Assembly (NCBI RefSeq): GCF_011761985.1
Contig: NZ_JAASQT010000001.1
Coordinates: 868,001-932,000, forward strand
Direction of reading: 5' to 3'
From: Brevundimonas terrae
Lineage (GTDB): Bacteria > Pseudomonadota > Alphaproteobacteria > Caulobacterales > Caulobacteraceae
DNA: 64,000 nucleotides
Made by a program: the position numbers and the translations under genes. How positions within the stretch are numbered: the stretch's first letter is position 1; each line of letters opens with the position of its first letter. Below, piece by piece: positions 45,503 through 53,513 of the stretch. Below the pieces are notes generated by a model. It searched no databases. It was not told the DNA's origin and saw only the letters and a list, made by a program, of their open reading frames with translations.

Positions 45503-47602
45503 ATGCGCCGCCTGTCCCACCTCCTCTGCGGCCTTAGCGCCGTCGCCCTGCTGACCGCAGCGGCTCCCGCCATGGCCGAGATGGCTGCTGCTCCTACAGC
45601 CGCCACCACGACGGCAACTGCGGGTAATGCCTTTACCTATCAGGACATGATCCCGGCCAACCGTCTGGGCGACCCGCAGGTCTCCCCCGATGGCGCGTGG
45701 GTGGTCTATTCGGTCACCCGCACGGATGTAGACGCCAACCGTCGCTCGTCGTCGCTGTTAATCCAGTCGCTGAAGGGTGATGGCGAGGCCAAGCGCCTGC
45801 CGATCTCGGACGGCGGTGCCAACACCGCGCGCTGGGGTGCCGATGGCAGCCTGTACTTCCTGTCCTCGCGCGGCGGCTCGTCTCAGGTCTGGGTTTCCAA
45901 GGACAAGGGCGAGACGGCAACCGCTGTCACCAACCTGCCCACCGATGTGAACGCCTATCGCGTCAACACACAGGGCAATGCCGTGGCCGTGTCGCTGGCG
46001 GTTTATCCCGATGCCGAGAACCTTGCGGCCTCAGTGGCACGCGCGGCTTCGGAAGCCGAGCGCAAATCGACCGGCAAGGTCTATGACCGCATGTTCGTGC
46101 GCCACTGGGATACGTGGAACGACCACACCCAGAACCACCTGTTTGTGGTCGGTCTGGGTGCCAATGCGGGCGATCCGGTCTGGGTCACCAAGGGTTTTGA
46201 CGGCGATACCCCGTCCAAGCCGTTCGGCGACGAGAGCGAGTTTACCTTTGCCCCCGATGGCCAAAGCCTGATCTTCTCGGCGCGTGAAGCGGGCCGCTCC
46301 GAGCCGTGGAGCACCGATTTCGACCTCTATTCGGTGGCCACCAATGCACCGGGCCAACTGGCCAACCTGACGCAGAGCAATCCGGCATGGGATACCGGCC
46401 CCGTCTTCTCGCCGGATGGCCAGACCCTGGCCTATCGCGCCATGGCGCGTCCGGGCTTTGAAGCCGACAAGTTCAACATCTTCCTGCGCGACATGCAGTC
46501 CGGCACGGTTCGCCAGATCGCGGCCAACTGGGATCGTTCGGCAGACAGCCTGCAATGGTCCAAGGACGGTAACAGCCTGTTCGTGGTGGCCGGTGATGTC
46601 GGCAATACCAAGCTGTTCCAGATCGATACCCGCAATGGCTCGGTTGTGCCGCTGACCGGCGAAGGCCATGTCGGTGCCGTGCAACAGACCGATAGCGGTT
46701 TCGTGCTGTCGATCGACAGCCTGAGCCGCCCGTCGGAGCTGTACACCAAGACCTTCCGTGGTCGCGAAATGCCGATCCAGATCACCAATGTGAACCCGCA
46801 ACTGGATGCCAAACAGTTCGGCGAGTTCGAGCAGTTCAACTTCCCCGGCTGGAATAACGAAACCGTCCACGGCTATGTCATCAAGCCGGCCAACTATGTC
46901 GAAGGCCAGAAATATCCGGTCGCCTTCATCATCCACGGTGGCCCGCAGAGCTCGATGGGCAATTCGTGGTCGTTCCGCTGGAATGCCCAGACCTATGCCG
47001 GTGCGGGCTACGCGGTGGTGATGATCGATTTCCACGGCTCGACCGGTTACGGTCAGGCCTTTACGGACTCGATCAGCCAGCACTGGGGCGACCGCCCGCT
47101 GGAAGACCTGCAAAAGGGCTGGGCCTTCGCACAGCAAAAATACGACTTCCTCGATGGCAATAATGCCTGTGCGCTGGGGGCATCGTATGGCGGCTATATG
47201 ATCAACTGGATCGCCGGTAACTGGTCCGACGAGTTCAAATGCCTCGTCAACCATGACGGCGTGTTCGACACCTTCGGCATGGGCTTTGCCACCGAAGAGC
47301 TGTGGTTCACCGAGTGGGAAAACGGCGGCACGCCGTGGGAAAATCCGGAAGGCTATCAGCGCTTCAATCCGGCCAACCATGTCGCGAAGTGGAAGACCCC
47401 GATGATGGTCATTCAAGGCGATCTGGACTTCCGCATTCCGACTGCCCAGCCTCTGTCGGCCTTCACCGCTCTGCAGCGTCAGGGCATCGAAAGCCGCTTC
47501 GTGATGTTCCCGGACGAGAACCACTGGGTTCTGAAACCGGCCAACTCGATGCAGTGGCACAACGAAGTGTTCGGCTGGCTGGACGGTCATCTGAACAAAT
47601 AA
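45503..47602 (+). CDS. S9 family peptidase (prolyl-oligopeptidase type), copy 2
   Basis: A 699-residue paralogue of the preceding gene with the same plan: signal peptide (MRRLSHLLCGLSAVALLTAA, ending AMA-E), beta-propeller, and a hydrolase domain with Ser in CALGASYGGYMINW, Asp in IQGDLDFRIPTAQ and His in DENHWVLKP. The C-terminal domains match closely (IHGGPxSxxxxSWSxRWNxQxYAGAGYAVVM pattern), while the propeller differs more, suggesting diverged substrate selection after tandem duplication. GAGGGAG precedes the ATG. A terminator follows. Confidence 0.95.
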   Translation: MRRLSHLLCGLSAVALLTAAAPAMAEMAAAPTAATTTATAGNAFTYQDMIPANRLGDPQVSPDGAWVVYSVTRTDVDANRRSSSLLIQSLKGDGEAKRLPISDGGANTARWGADGSLYFLSSRGGSSQVWVSKDKGETATAVTNLPTDVNAYRVNTQGNAVAVSLAVYPDAENLAASVARAASEAERKSTGKVYDRMFVRHWDTWNDHTQNHLFVVGLGANAGDPVWVTKGFDGDTPSKPFGDESEFTFAPDGQSLIFSAREAGRSEPWSTDFDLYSVATNAPGQLANLTQSNPAWDTGPVFSPDGQTLAYRAMARPGFEADKFNIFLRDMQSGTVRQIAANWDRSADSLQWSKDGNSLFVVAGDVGNTKLFQIDTRNGSVVPLTGEGHVGAVQQTDSGFVLSIDSLSRPSELYTKTFRGREMPIQITNVNPQLDAKQFGEFEQFNFPGWNNETVHGYVIKPANYVEGQKYPVAFIIHGGPQSSMGNSWSFRWNAQTYAGAGYAVVMIDFHGSTGYGQAFTDSISQHWGDRPLEDLQKGWAFAQQKYDFLDGNNACALGASYGGYMINWIAGNWSDEFKCLVNHDGVFDTFGMGFATEELWFTEWENGGTPWENPEGYQRFNPANHVAKWKTPMMVIQGDLDFRIPTAQPLSAFTALQRQGIESRFVMFPDENHWVLKPANSMQWHNEVFGWLDGHLNK

Positions 47603-47623
47603 GCCGTAAGGCCTGAGTGAATG

Positions 47624-47658
47624 AAGGCGCGGACCAGAGATGGCCCGCGCCTTTTTTC
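47624..47658 (+). terminator. Intrinsic terminator after the S9 peptidases
   Basis: AAGGCGCGG (47624-47632) pairs with CCGCGCCTT (47645-47653), followed by TTTTT. It overlaps an in-frame ATG at 47640, which helps place the next gene's start downstream. Confidence 0.88.
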
Positions 47659-47693
47659 TTGCGTGTATTGTTGCCGTCGTCCCTAAAGGCGGG

Positions 47694-48305
47694 ATGCAGG
47701 GTTCGGGTGTAACGCGTCGGGGATTGTGTCTGGCAACAGGGGCTGTTGTGCTGGCGGCACCCGCAATGGCGAGGGCGCAAGACCGCCATGCCTATGGCCC
47801 CCATGCCCGCCAGACCCTGCGGCTGGTCAATGGCCGGGGGGCAGGTTCGAAACCCGTTGTGGCCCTGTTGGGTGACAATGGGCAGGACACGGCTTCCCTG
47901 ATGCGTAGCGCCCGCGAACTGGCACGGCGTGGCATTAGTGTGGCCATCACTGACCGCCGCGAAGGTCGCCACGGTTTTCCTGCGCATACCTCCGATGTAG
48001 CCCGCGCCATTGGTTATCTGAGCACCCATGCCGAGGCGCTGGAACTGGATGGCCAGATCGCTTTGTGGGGCATTGGCGCAGGTGCCGATGCGGCGCTTTT
48101 GACCGTGGCCGACAGGCGCTATCTGGCCGTGGTCGGGATGCAGCCGCGCGACATCAGCGGGCTTGCGCTGTTAGGCCATGGCGGCGGGCCGGATGGCACC
48201 TTTACCCATCCCCGCGCCTATGGTGGGGATGCGGTGACGTCGGTCTATCGTGGCGGGCGAGGCGACAGCGCATCGGCCATCGCCTTCCTGTCAGGTCTAC
48301 TTTAG
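47694..48305 (+). CDS. Exported alpha/beta-hydrolase-like protein, possible Tat signal
   Basis: A 203-residue protein of unknown function. The N-terminus has VTRRGLCLATGAVVLAAPAM ending ARAQ, a twin-arginine-like signal. The mature part resembles a small alpha/beta hydrolase (VVALLGDNGQDTASLMRSAR, then ELDGQIALWGIGAGADAALL), but the elbow reads GIGAGAD instead of GxSxG, so the usual nucleophile is missing and catalysis is doubtful. ATG 47694 is preferred to 47640 because the earlier codon lies inside the upstream terminator. Its 3' end overlaps the convergent dapE by a few bases. Confidence 0.65.
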   Translation: MQGSGVTRRGLCLATGAVVLAAPAMARAQDRHAYGPHARQTLRLVNGRGAGSKPVVALLGDNGQDTASLMRSARELARRGISVAITDRREGRHGFPAHTSDVARAIGYLSTHAEALELDGQIALWGIGAGADAALLTVADRRYLAVVGMQPRDISGLALLGHGGGPDGTFTHPRAYGGDAVTSVYRGGRGDSASAIAFLSGLL

Positions 48306-49535
48306 GCGGGCAAACAAGGCGCGGATGACCTCGACATAGATGTCGGCCAGATCACGCAGTTCCTGTTCGGGCACCCGCTCGTCGATCTGGTGCATGGTCT
48401 GGCCCACCAGACCCAGTTCCAGCACCGGACACATATAGCGGATAAAGCGGGCATCGGACGTGCCGCCGGTGGTCGAGGAGACAGGGCGGCGACCGCAAAC
48501 CTTTTCCACCGCATCCTGCACCGCGCCAATAAAGGTCGTGTTCTCGGTCAGGAAGGCCTCGCCGGAGATCATGTGTTCGACCTCGATATTAAGGCCTGTA
48601 TCGGCTTGCAGGCGACCGACTTCACTATTGATCCATGCCGCCAGTGCCTCGCCTGTGTGGCAGGGATTGAAGCGGATATTGGTGCGGCCAAACGCCTTGG
48701 CCGGAATGATGTTGGTGGCCGTGTTGCCGATATCGATGGTGGTGATTTCGAGATTTGAAGGCGGGAAGCCTGTACGCGGTGAACTGCCTTCCGCATGGGC
48801 GGCGGTGGCACTCAAAGACGGATAGCCATCGTCCAGCACACGGTCGGTCAGCGTCGCCATCAGCTTGGCAATCACCGGCGCAGGGTTGGCTGCCCGTTCG
48901 GGATAGGCGACGTGGCCCTGTTTGCCGTGAACGGTGAACCAGGAGTTGATCGAGCCGCGACGGCCGACCTTGATCATGTCGCCCAGTTGCGCCGACGAGG
49001 ATGGCTCGCCGACGATACAGGCGTCGATGACCTCGCCCTCGGCCATCAGGGTTTCGACCACGCGCTTGGTGCCGTGAAGGGCCGGGCCTTCCTCGTCGCC
49101 GGTAATCAGCAGCGACAGCGATCCGGTAATCTTGTCCTTGGCCAGCAGGCGCGACAGGGCCGCGACCCATGCGGCAATCCCGCCCTTCATATCCACGGCA
49201 CCACGGCCATAAAGGATGCCGTCGCGTGTCTCTCCCTCGAACGGGGCGGCGGTCCATTGCTCGGCGGCACCGGTTGGCACAACGTCGGTGTGACCGGCAA
49301 AACAGATATTGGGGGATGCAGTGCCAAGGCGCGCATAAAGATTGATGATGGGCGCATCGACACCCTCACCGGACGGCCCCTCGAACACCATACGGCGGCA
49401 GCTGAACCCCAGTTCCACGAGCGCTTTTTCCAGCACCTCCATCGCGCCCTCGTTGGCGGGGGTAACGCTTGGGCGGCGGATCAGATCGCGGGTCAGTTCG
49501 ACAGGATCGATGACGGAATGTGATGCGGTGTTCAT
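48297..49535 (-). CDS. dapE: Succinyl-diaminopimelate desuccinylase
   Basis: Dinuclear zinc hydrolase of the lysine/DAP pathway, cleaving N-succinyl-LL-DAP to give peptidoglycan precursor. The 412 residues show the M20 motifs FAGHTDVVPTG (metal His and catalytic Asp), GRGAVDMKGG, ITGDEEGPA with catalytic Glu, and the C-terminal GGTSDARF. ATG 49535 gives MNTASHSVIDPVELTRDLIR, the family N-terminus. It is divergent from an MFS exporter and convergent with the small hydrolase-like gene. Confidence 0.95.
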   Translation of the reverse strand: MNTASHSVIDPVELTRDLIRRPSVTPANEGAMEVLEKALVELGFSCRRMVFEGPSGEGVDAPIINLYARLGTASPNICFAGHTDVVPTGAAEQWTAAPFEGETRDGILYGRGAVDMKGGIAAWVAALSRLLAKDKITGSLSLLITGDEEGPALHGTKRVVETLMAEGEVIDACIVGEPSSSAQLGDMIKVGRRGSINSWFTVHGKQGHVAYPERAANPAPVIAKLMATLTDRVLDDGYPSLSATAAHAEGSSPRTGFPPSNLEITTIDIGNTATNIIPAKAFGRTNIRFNPCHTGEALAAWINSEVGRLQADTGLNIEVEHMISGEAFLTENTTFIGAVQDAVEKVCGRRPVSSTTGGTSDARFIRYMCPVLELGLVGQTMHQIDERVPEQELRDLADIYVEVIRALFARLK

Positions 49536-49622
49536 GGCTCCATGCTTTAGGCAGGGAAACACATAAAGGAGAAGGGCGTTTGTGCTGGCCTTTCCCGTTC
49601 TGACAGAGATTTTTCGTTTGAT

Positions 49623-50903
49623 ATGACTGTTTCGACGCCGTCTGCGCCAGAAATCGACCCTGTAATCGACCACGAAGAGCCCTCCAGCCCGTGGGGTAAT
49701 CGCGACTTCCGGCTCTTGTGGCTGGGGCGTGTGGTGGCGGTTCTGGCGATCCAGATCCAGTCCTCGGCCCTGTTGTGGCAGGTCTACGAGATCGCCCGCC
49801 GCGACCATCCTATCCAAGAGGCCAGCCTTTATCTGGGTCTGGTTGGTCTGTGCCAGTTCCTGCCGCTTCTGGCCTTTACCCTGCCTGCCGGAGCCATGGC
49901 TGACCGGCGCGACCGCAAGCACACGGTGACACTGTCGCTTGTTGTCGAGATGGTCTGCGCCGGTAGTTTTCTGGCCATGGCCATGCACGGCAATCCGCCC
50001 TTGTGGGGATTGCTGGCGGTTGCGGCCCTGTTTGGCGCGGCAAGGGCGTTTCTGGCTCCAGCGTCACAGGCCTTTCTGCCGATGGTGGTGGGACGCAAGG
50101 CCCTGCCTGCGGCTATTGCGGCCCAGTCGATTGCCTTTCAGACCGGCGCGATTGCAGGACCGGCCCTTGGTGGCGTGATTGTCGGGGTGACGGTGCCACT
50201 GGCCTATGCATCATCGCTGGGGCTGTTCCTGCTGGCTATTGCCTGTTTCATCCTGATCAAGACCAACGGCAAGCCGGAGGTCGGACCCAAGGTTTCGCCG
50301 GTTGAACTGGTGCGTGAAGGTCTGTCCTATGTCTGGAAGACCAAGATCGTGTTGGGGGCGATTTCGCTGGACCTGATCGTGGTGCTGTTTGCAGGTGTGG
50401 CGCTGCTGACGCCGATCTTTGCGAGGGACATCCTGCATGTTGGCCCCCAAGGGTTCGGCCTGCTGCGGGCGGCGTTTGGCGTGGGCGCTCTGCTGATGGC
50501 TTTCTGGCTCAGCCGCTATCCGATCCAGCGTCATGGGGGTCGATGGATGTTTGCGGCGGTGGCCGTGTTCGGCATCTGCACTATCGCTTTTGGCCTGTCG
50601 AAAATCGTCTGGCTGTCGGCCTTGGTACTGTTCATCGGTGGGGCGGCGGACATGGTCAGCGTCAATGTGCGCCAGACCCTGATCCAACTGGCCACGCCCG
50701 ACCATATGCGCGGACGGGTCTCGTCGGTGTCGATGCTGTTTATCGGCGCATCCAACGAACTGGGAGAGGCCTATTCGGGTGTGGCCGTGCGCTTGCTCGG
50801 CCCGATTGGCGCGGCTGTCTTTGGTGGGGCCGGGGCGCTGGCCGCCACCGGCATCTGGGCCAAGGTTTTCCCGTCCCTACGCAAAGCCGATCGGCTTTCC
50901 TGA
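49623..50903 (+). CDS. MFS transporter, EntS-like
   Basis: A 426-residue twelve-helix major-facilitator transporter of the MFS_3 (enterobactin-exporter-like) group. The start of transmembrane part is NRDFRLLWLGRVVAVLAIQI and the loop-2/3 motif is GAMADRRDRKHTVTLS (the family's GxxxDRxxRR). Substrate is unknown; members export siderophores, drugs or metabolites. Its ATG lies 87 bases from the divergent dapE, and a terminator follows. Confidence 0.9.
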   Translation: MTVSTPSAPEIDPVIDHEEPSSPWGNRDFRLLWLGRVVAVLAIQIQSSALLWQVYEIARRDHPIQEASLYLGLVGLCQFLPLLAFTLPAGAMADRRDRKHTVTLSLVVEMVCAGSFLAMAMHGNPPLWGLLAVAALFGAARAFLAPASQAFLPMVVGRKALPAAIAAQSIAFQTGAIAGPALGGVIVGVTVPLAYASSLGLFLLAIACFILIKTNGKPEVGPKVSPVELVREGLSYVWKTKIVLGAISLDLIVVLFAGVALLTPIFARDILHVGPQGFGLLRAAFGVGALLMAFWLSRYPIQRHGGRWMFAAVAVFGICTIAFGLSKIVWLSALVLFIGGAADMVSVNVRQTLIQLATPDHMRGRVSSVSMLFIGASNELGEAYSGVAVRLLGPIGAAVFGGAGALAATGIWAKVFPSLRKADRLS

Positions 50904-50908
50904 TAAGA

Positions 50909-50938
50909 AAAAGGCCCGCCATTTGGCGGGCCTTTATT
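50909..50938 (+). terminator. Intrinsic terminator of the MFS gene
   Basis: AAGGCCCGCC (50911-50920) pairs with GGCGGGCCTT (50925-50934), followed by TATTTTG. Confidence 0.9.
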
Positions 50939-50942
50939 TTGT

Positions 50943-50978
50943 CCTACCGCTCGCCTCGCGGAGGCTCGCTGCTTGAGG
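50943..50978 (+). repeat. Intergenic hairpin repeat, single copy
   Basis: Copy of the dispersed element: CCTACCGCTC, stem GCCTC-GCG-GAGGC (50953-50965), then TCGCTGCTTGAGG. It lies in the MFS-dcd gap just before a second, larger hairpin. Confidence 0.8.
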
Positions 50979-50983
50979 ACGCT

Positions 50984-51039
50984 TTTGGCCCTAGCGCCCG
51001 TCTCGTACCTTTGTTCAAAGGCGAGGCGCTAGGGCCAAA
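50984..51039. repeat. Large composite hairpin between MFS gene and dcd
   Basis: TTTGGCCCTAGCGCC (50984-50998) pairs perfectly with GGCGCTAGGGCCAAA (51025-51039). The loop carries its own hairpin CCTTTG-TT-CAAAGG (51009-51022). There is no T-run. A GGCGGC/GCCGCC stem (51059-51064 with 51069-51074) follows at the dcd stop. Confidence 0.75.
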
Positions 51040-51073
51040 GCCGCTCGCGGTACAGCGTGGCGGCGCTTGCCGC

Positions 51074-52108
51074 CTATTTCCACTCTTTGAAGTGTTTGGA
51101 CAGTTTCAGGCCTTGCTTCTGATAGTGGCTGCCACCCTCGCCATAGAGGCGGGTGGGGCGCATCGTCAGGGGTTCATAGACAAGGCGGGCGACGGTCTGG
51201 CCATGTTCCAGCAGGAACGGCGTGTCGTGGGTGCGAACCTCCAGCACGCCCTTGGAGCCAGCGCCATGGGCTTCGTCGGTGCCGAAACCGGGGTCGAAGA
51301 AACCGGCATAGTGGACGCGGAACTCGCCGACCGACGGATCGATCGGGGTCATTTCGGCAGCTTGGTCGACGGGGATTTCCACGTCGTCGGAGGAGGCCAG
51401 AATATAGAACTCGCCCGGATCGAGCAGCAGGTCGCCGTCGCGCAGGGTCACCGGTTCCCAGAAGTCGCGCGGGTCATGGCCGTCGATATTGTCGAGATTG
51501 ATAACGCCCGCATGGCGACGGCCACGGAAGCCGACAATACCGTTATCGCCGTGTTGCAGGTCCACACCGACGCTGCGGGTTTCCAGACGCGGCGGATCGC
51601 CGGCCTTCAGGCGTAACTGGTTCAGGCGGGTGCCCGGGCGCACGAGGATGGAGAAGGTCTGGGGCGCGATTTCCAGATAGAGCGGGCCTTCATAGCCTTC
51701 ATCGACATCGTCGAAGCTTTGGCCCTTATCGGTCAGCAAACGGACGAACACATCGACGCGGCCGGTCGAGGATTTCGGGTTGGCGCGGGCATTCAGGCCC
51801 TTGGGCAGGGACAGGTGTTCTTGCAGGCGCGCAATATAGACGCAGCCTTTTTCCAGCACATAGCCGCCCGACAGGTCGATGGCGTGCATGGCCACGTCCT
51901 GAATGCGGTCCTCGACCTTGCGCTTGCCCGGCAGGAAGGAGGCCCGCACGCGCCACGCCACGTCCGACAGACGCAAGTCGAGGCTGGCCGGTTGCACCTG
52001 ATCGGAATCAAAAGCGGTCTGGCTGGTGATGGCACCCGTCGCGATCAGGGTTTCGATACCCTGAAACGGGATGATGCCGGCTTGGGCGGGGATCTGGAAA
52101 CTGGTCAT
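51074..52108 (-). CDS. dcd: 2'-deoxycytidine 5'-triphosphate deaminase, long form
   Basis: Makes dUTP from dCTP as the main route to dTMP. The 344-residue form, about twice E. coli Dcd, is the alphaproteobacterial tandem-domain type: an N-terminal half (about 15-175; VQPASLDLRLSDVAWRVRAS, then NPKSSTGRVDVFVR with the active-site Arg/Ser) and a second homologous half (about 200-335; FWEPVTLRDGDLLLDPGEFY, then GFFDPGFG). The start MTSFQIPAQAGIIPFQGI fits. It is divergent from apaG. Confidence 0.94.
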   Translation of the reverse strand: MTSFQIPAQAGIIPFQGIETLIATGAITSQTAFDSDQVQPASLDLRLSDVAWRVRASFLPGKRKVEDRIQDVAMHAIDLSGGYVLEKGCVYIARLQEHLSLPKGLNARANPKSSTGRVDVFVRLLTDKGQSFDDVDEGYEGPLYLEIAPQTFSILVRPGTRLNQLRLKAGDPPRLETRSVGVDLQHGDNGIVGFRGRRHAGVINLDNIDGHDPRDFWEPVTLRDGDLLLDPGEFYILASSDDVEIPVDQAAEMTPIDPSVGEFRVHYAGFFDPGFGTDEAHGAGSKGVLEVRTHDTPFLLEHGQTVARLVYEPLTMRPTRLYGEGGSHYQKQGLKLSKHFKEWK

Positions 52109-52212
52109 GCCGTCCTGTTCTCACACGGATTCTCGGCTCTGTCGCGCGTTCAAAGCATGGAGGTCATGCATTGTTCGCTTGAACCGGAGCCTCGGCGGGA
52201 CGCATATAGCGC

Positions 52213-52620
52213 ATGCCCAGTGCTTTTGCCTATAGCGCCGAAACCGAAGGAATGGTCGTTCGCGTCCAGCCCTCCTATCTGGCCGCTCAGTCCGACCCCG
52301 ATGCGAACCATTGGGTCTGGGCCTACCAGATCGAGATCGTCAATCTGACGACCGCGCCGCTACAGGTCGTGGCGCGTCGCTGGACCATTACCGATGCGTT
52401 TGGGCGCGTCGAGGAAGTGCGCGGATCGGGCGTGGTGGGTGAACAGCCGGTGATCCAGCCGGGTGACAGTTTTGCCTATGCTTCGGGCTGTCCCCTTTCG
52501 ACGCCGTCAGGCTCTATGGTCGGGGCCTATTTTGTGCAGGATCAGGCGGGCCATATTTTCGAAATCGCCATTCCCCATTTCAGTCTGGACGTGCCCGATA
52601 CCCGCCGCACATTGAACTGA
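52213..52620 (+). CDS. apaG: ApaG family protein
   Basis: A 135-residue beta-sandwich protein of the DUF525/ApaG family, annotated as linked to Co2+ resistance and Mg2+ efflux. Recognised by VRVQPSYLAAQS, the WAYQIEIVNLTTAPLQVVAR strand pair, RRWTITDAFGRVEEVRGSGV and the YASGCPLSTPSGSMVGAY hallmark. GTG/ATG choice is clear (ATG 52213). It is monocistronic and shares a bidirectional terminator with gcrA. Confidence 0.95.
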   Translation: MPSAFAYSAETEGMVVRVQPSYLAAQSDPDANHWVWAYQIEIVNLTTAPLQVVARRWTITDAFGRVEEVRGSGVVGEQPVIQPGDSFAYASGCPLSTPSGSMVGAYFVQDQAGHIFEIAIPHFSLDVPDTRRTLN

Positions 52621-52629
52621 GGCCACAAG

Positions 52630-52666
52630 AAAAAGGGCGCTGCGGAAAACCACAGCGCCCTTTCTT
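52630..52666. terminator. Bidirectional terminator between apaG and gcrA
   Basis: AAAGGGCGCTG (52632-52642) pairs with CAGCGCCCTTT (52653-52663), with A-rich and T-rich flanks suiting both convergent genes. Confidence 0.9.
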
Positions 52667-52687
52667 CTCGAGATTTCCGTTTCCGGA

Positions 52688-53281
52688 TTACATGTAGCGA
52701 CGCAGGCTGCGGGCCAGTTCGGTCGCGCCATCCTTGGCACCCTTACGGACCTGCGGCTGGTAAGCGACGCGCGCGTGCTCGATGCAGTAAACGCCTTCCG
52801 AGGCACGACGGCCGCAGAAAGAGAATTCGCGCGAGGACGGATCACCGATCGGCCATTTGCACATGTGTGCGCCCAGCGTCAGCACAGTGGCCGTGCCCGG
52901 CAGTTCCGGCATCGGAGCCGGTGCCGAAGGTTGAGCCAGTTGCGTCGGCACAGCGGCCGGACGCGGAGCGACGGCTTCGATGCGGCGCGGAGCCGACGGA
53001 GCCTGTGTCGGTTGCGGTGCGGGTGCAGCGGGCGCTGCATTGGTTGCCGGTGCGGCTGCGGTTGCAGCAGCCTTGGCGCTCGGACGTGCCGTGCGGAACG
53101 TCGTGCGTGCCGGTTGCGAAGGTGCCGCGCGGCCCGAAAGGCCAAGACGGTGTACCTTGCCGATTACGGCGTTGCGGGTCACGCCGCCACCCAGTGCCTT
53201 GGCGATCTGGGAGGCCGATTGACCTTCAAGCCACAGCTTCTTCAGAGCGCCTACGCGATCTTCTGTCCAGCCTGCGTTCAT
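52688..53281 (-). CDS. gcrA: Cell-cycle regulator GcrA
   Basis: Caulobacterales sigma70-binding regulator that activates promoters carrying CcrM-methylated GANTC sites. The 197 residues begin MNAGWTEDRVGALKKLWLEG with the HTH region ASQIAKALGGGVTRNAVIGK (about 18-37) and VHRLGLSGRAAPSQPAR, continue through an alanine/proline linker (about 60-130), and end in the conserved domain MCKWPIGDPSSREFSFCGRR. ATG 53281 is chosen over a TTG four codons earlier because GGAGG lies five bases before it. Upstream are GANTC sites, a DnaA-box-like motif and a CtrA-like motif, matching its known DnaA and CtrA control in Caulobacter. Confidence 0.96.
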   Translation of the reverse strand: MNAGWTEDRVGALKKLWLEGQSASQIAKALGGGVTRNAVIGKVHRLGLSGRAAPSQPARTTFRTARPSAKAAATAAAPATNAAPAAPAPQPTQAPSAPRRIEAVAPRPAAVPTQLAQPSAPAPMPELPGTATVLTLGAHMCKWPIGDPSSREFSFCGRRASEGVYCIEHARVAYQPQVRKGAKDGATELARSLRRYM

Positions 53282-53344
53282 GCCACCCTCCAAGGGAAGT
53301 CGGATTCAATATCTTGTGTCGGAGGGCCGTAATTAGCGCTCCTC

Positions 53345-53445
53345 ATTGGCGCCAATCGTAATTCACTGGTCAAAACACGCAATATGTGGAGATTCGGCTG
53401 TCCACAGAAACTATATCTAGTATGGTTAATGTCCCGTTTTGAATC
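53345..53445. promoter_or_regulatory. Candidate gcrA control region (palindrome, GANTC, DnaA- and CtrA-like motifs)
   Basis: Within the gcrA / ABC-permease divergent gap lie the perfect palindrome ATTGGCGCCAAT (53345-53356), GATTC (53391-53395), TGTCCACAG resembling a DnaA box (53399-53407), TTAA-N7-TTTT resembling a CtrA site (53426-53440) and GAATC (53441-53445); another GATTC is at 53303-53307. Assignments are from motif likeness only. Confidence 0.45.
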
Positions 53446-53513
53446 AGTTTTATCTGCTTCGTAAAATGCTGGATGCCTTGCGAAATCGCCGATCAACGCA
53501 CAATTGACGCATT

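Noticed and set aside
47640..47693. Upstream start (MARAFFLACIV) for the small hydrolase-like gene
   Set aside because: This ATG lies inside the terminator stem of the preceding peptidase gene, and the downstream ATG at 47694 begins a normal twin-arginine-like signal.
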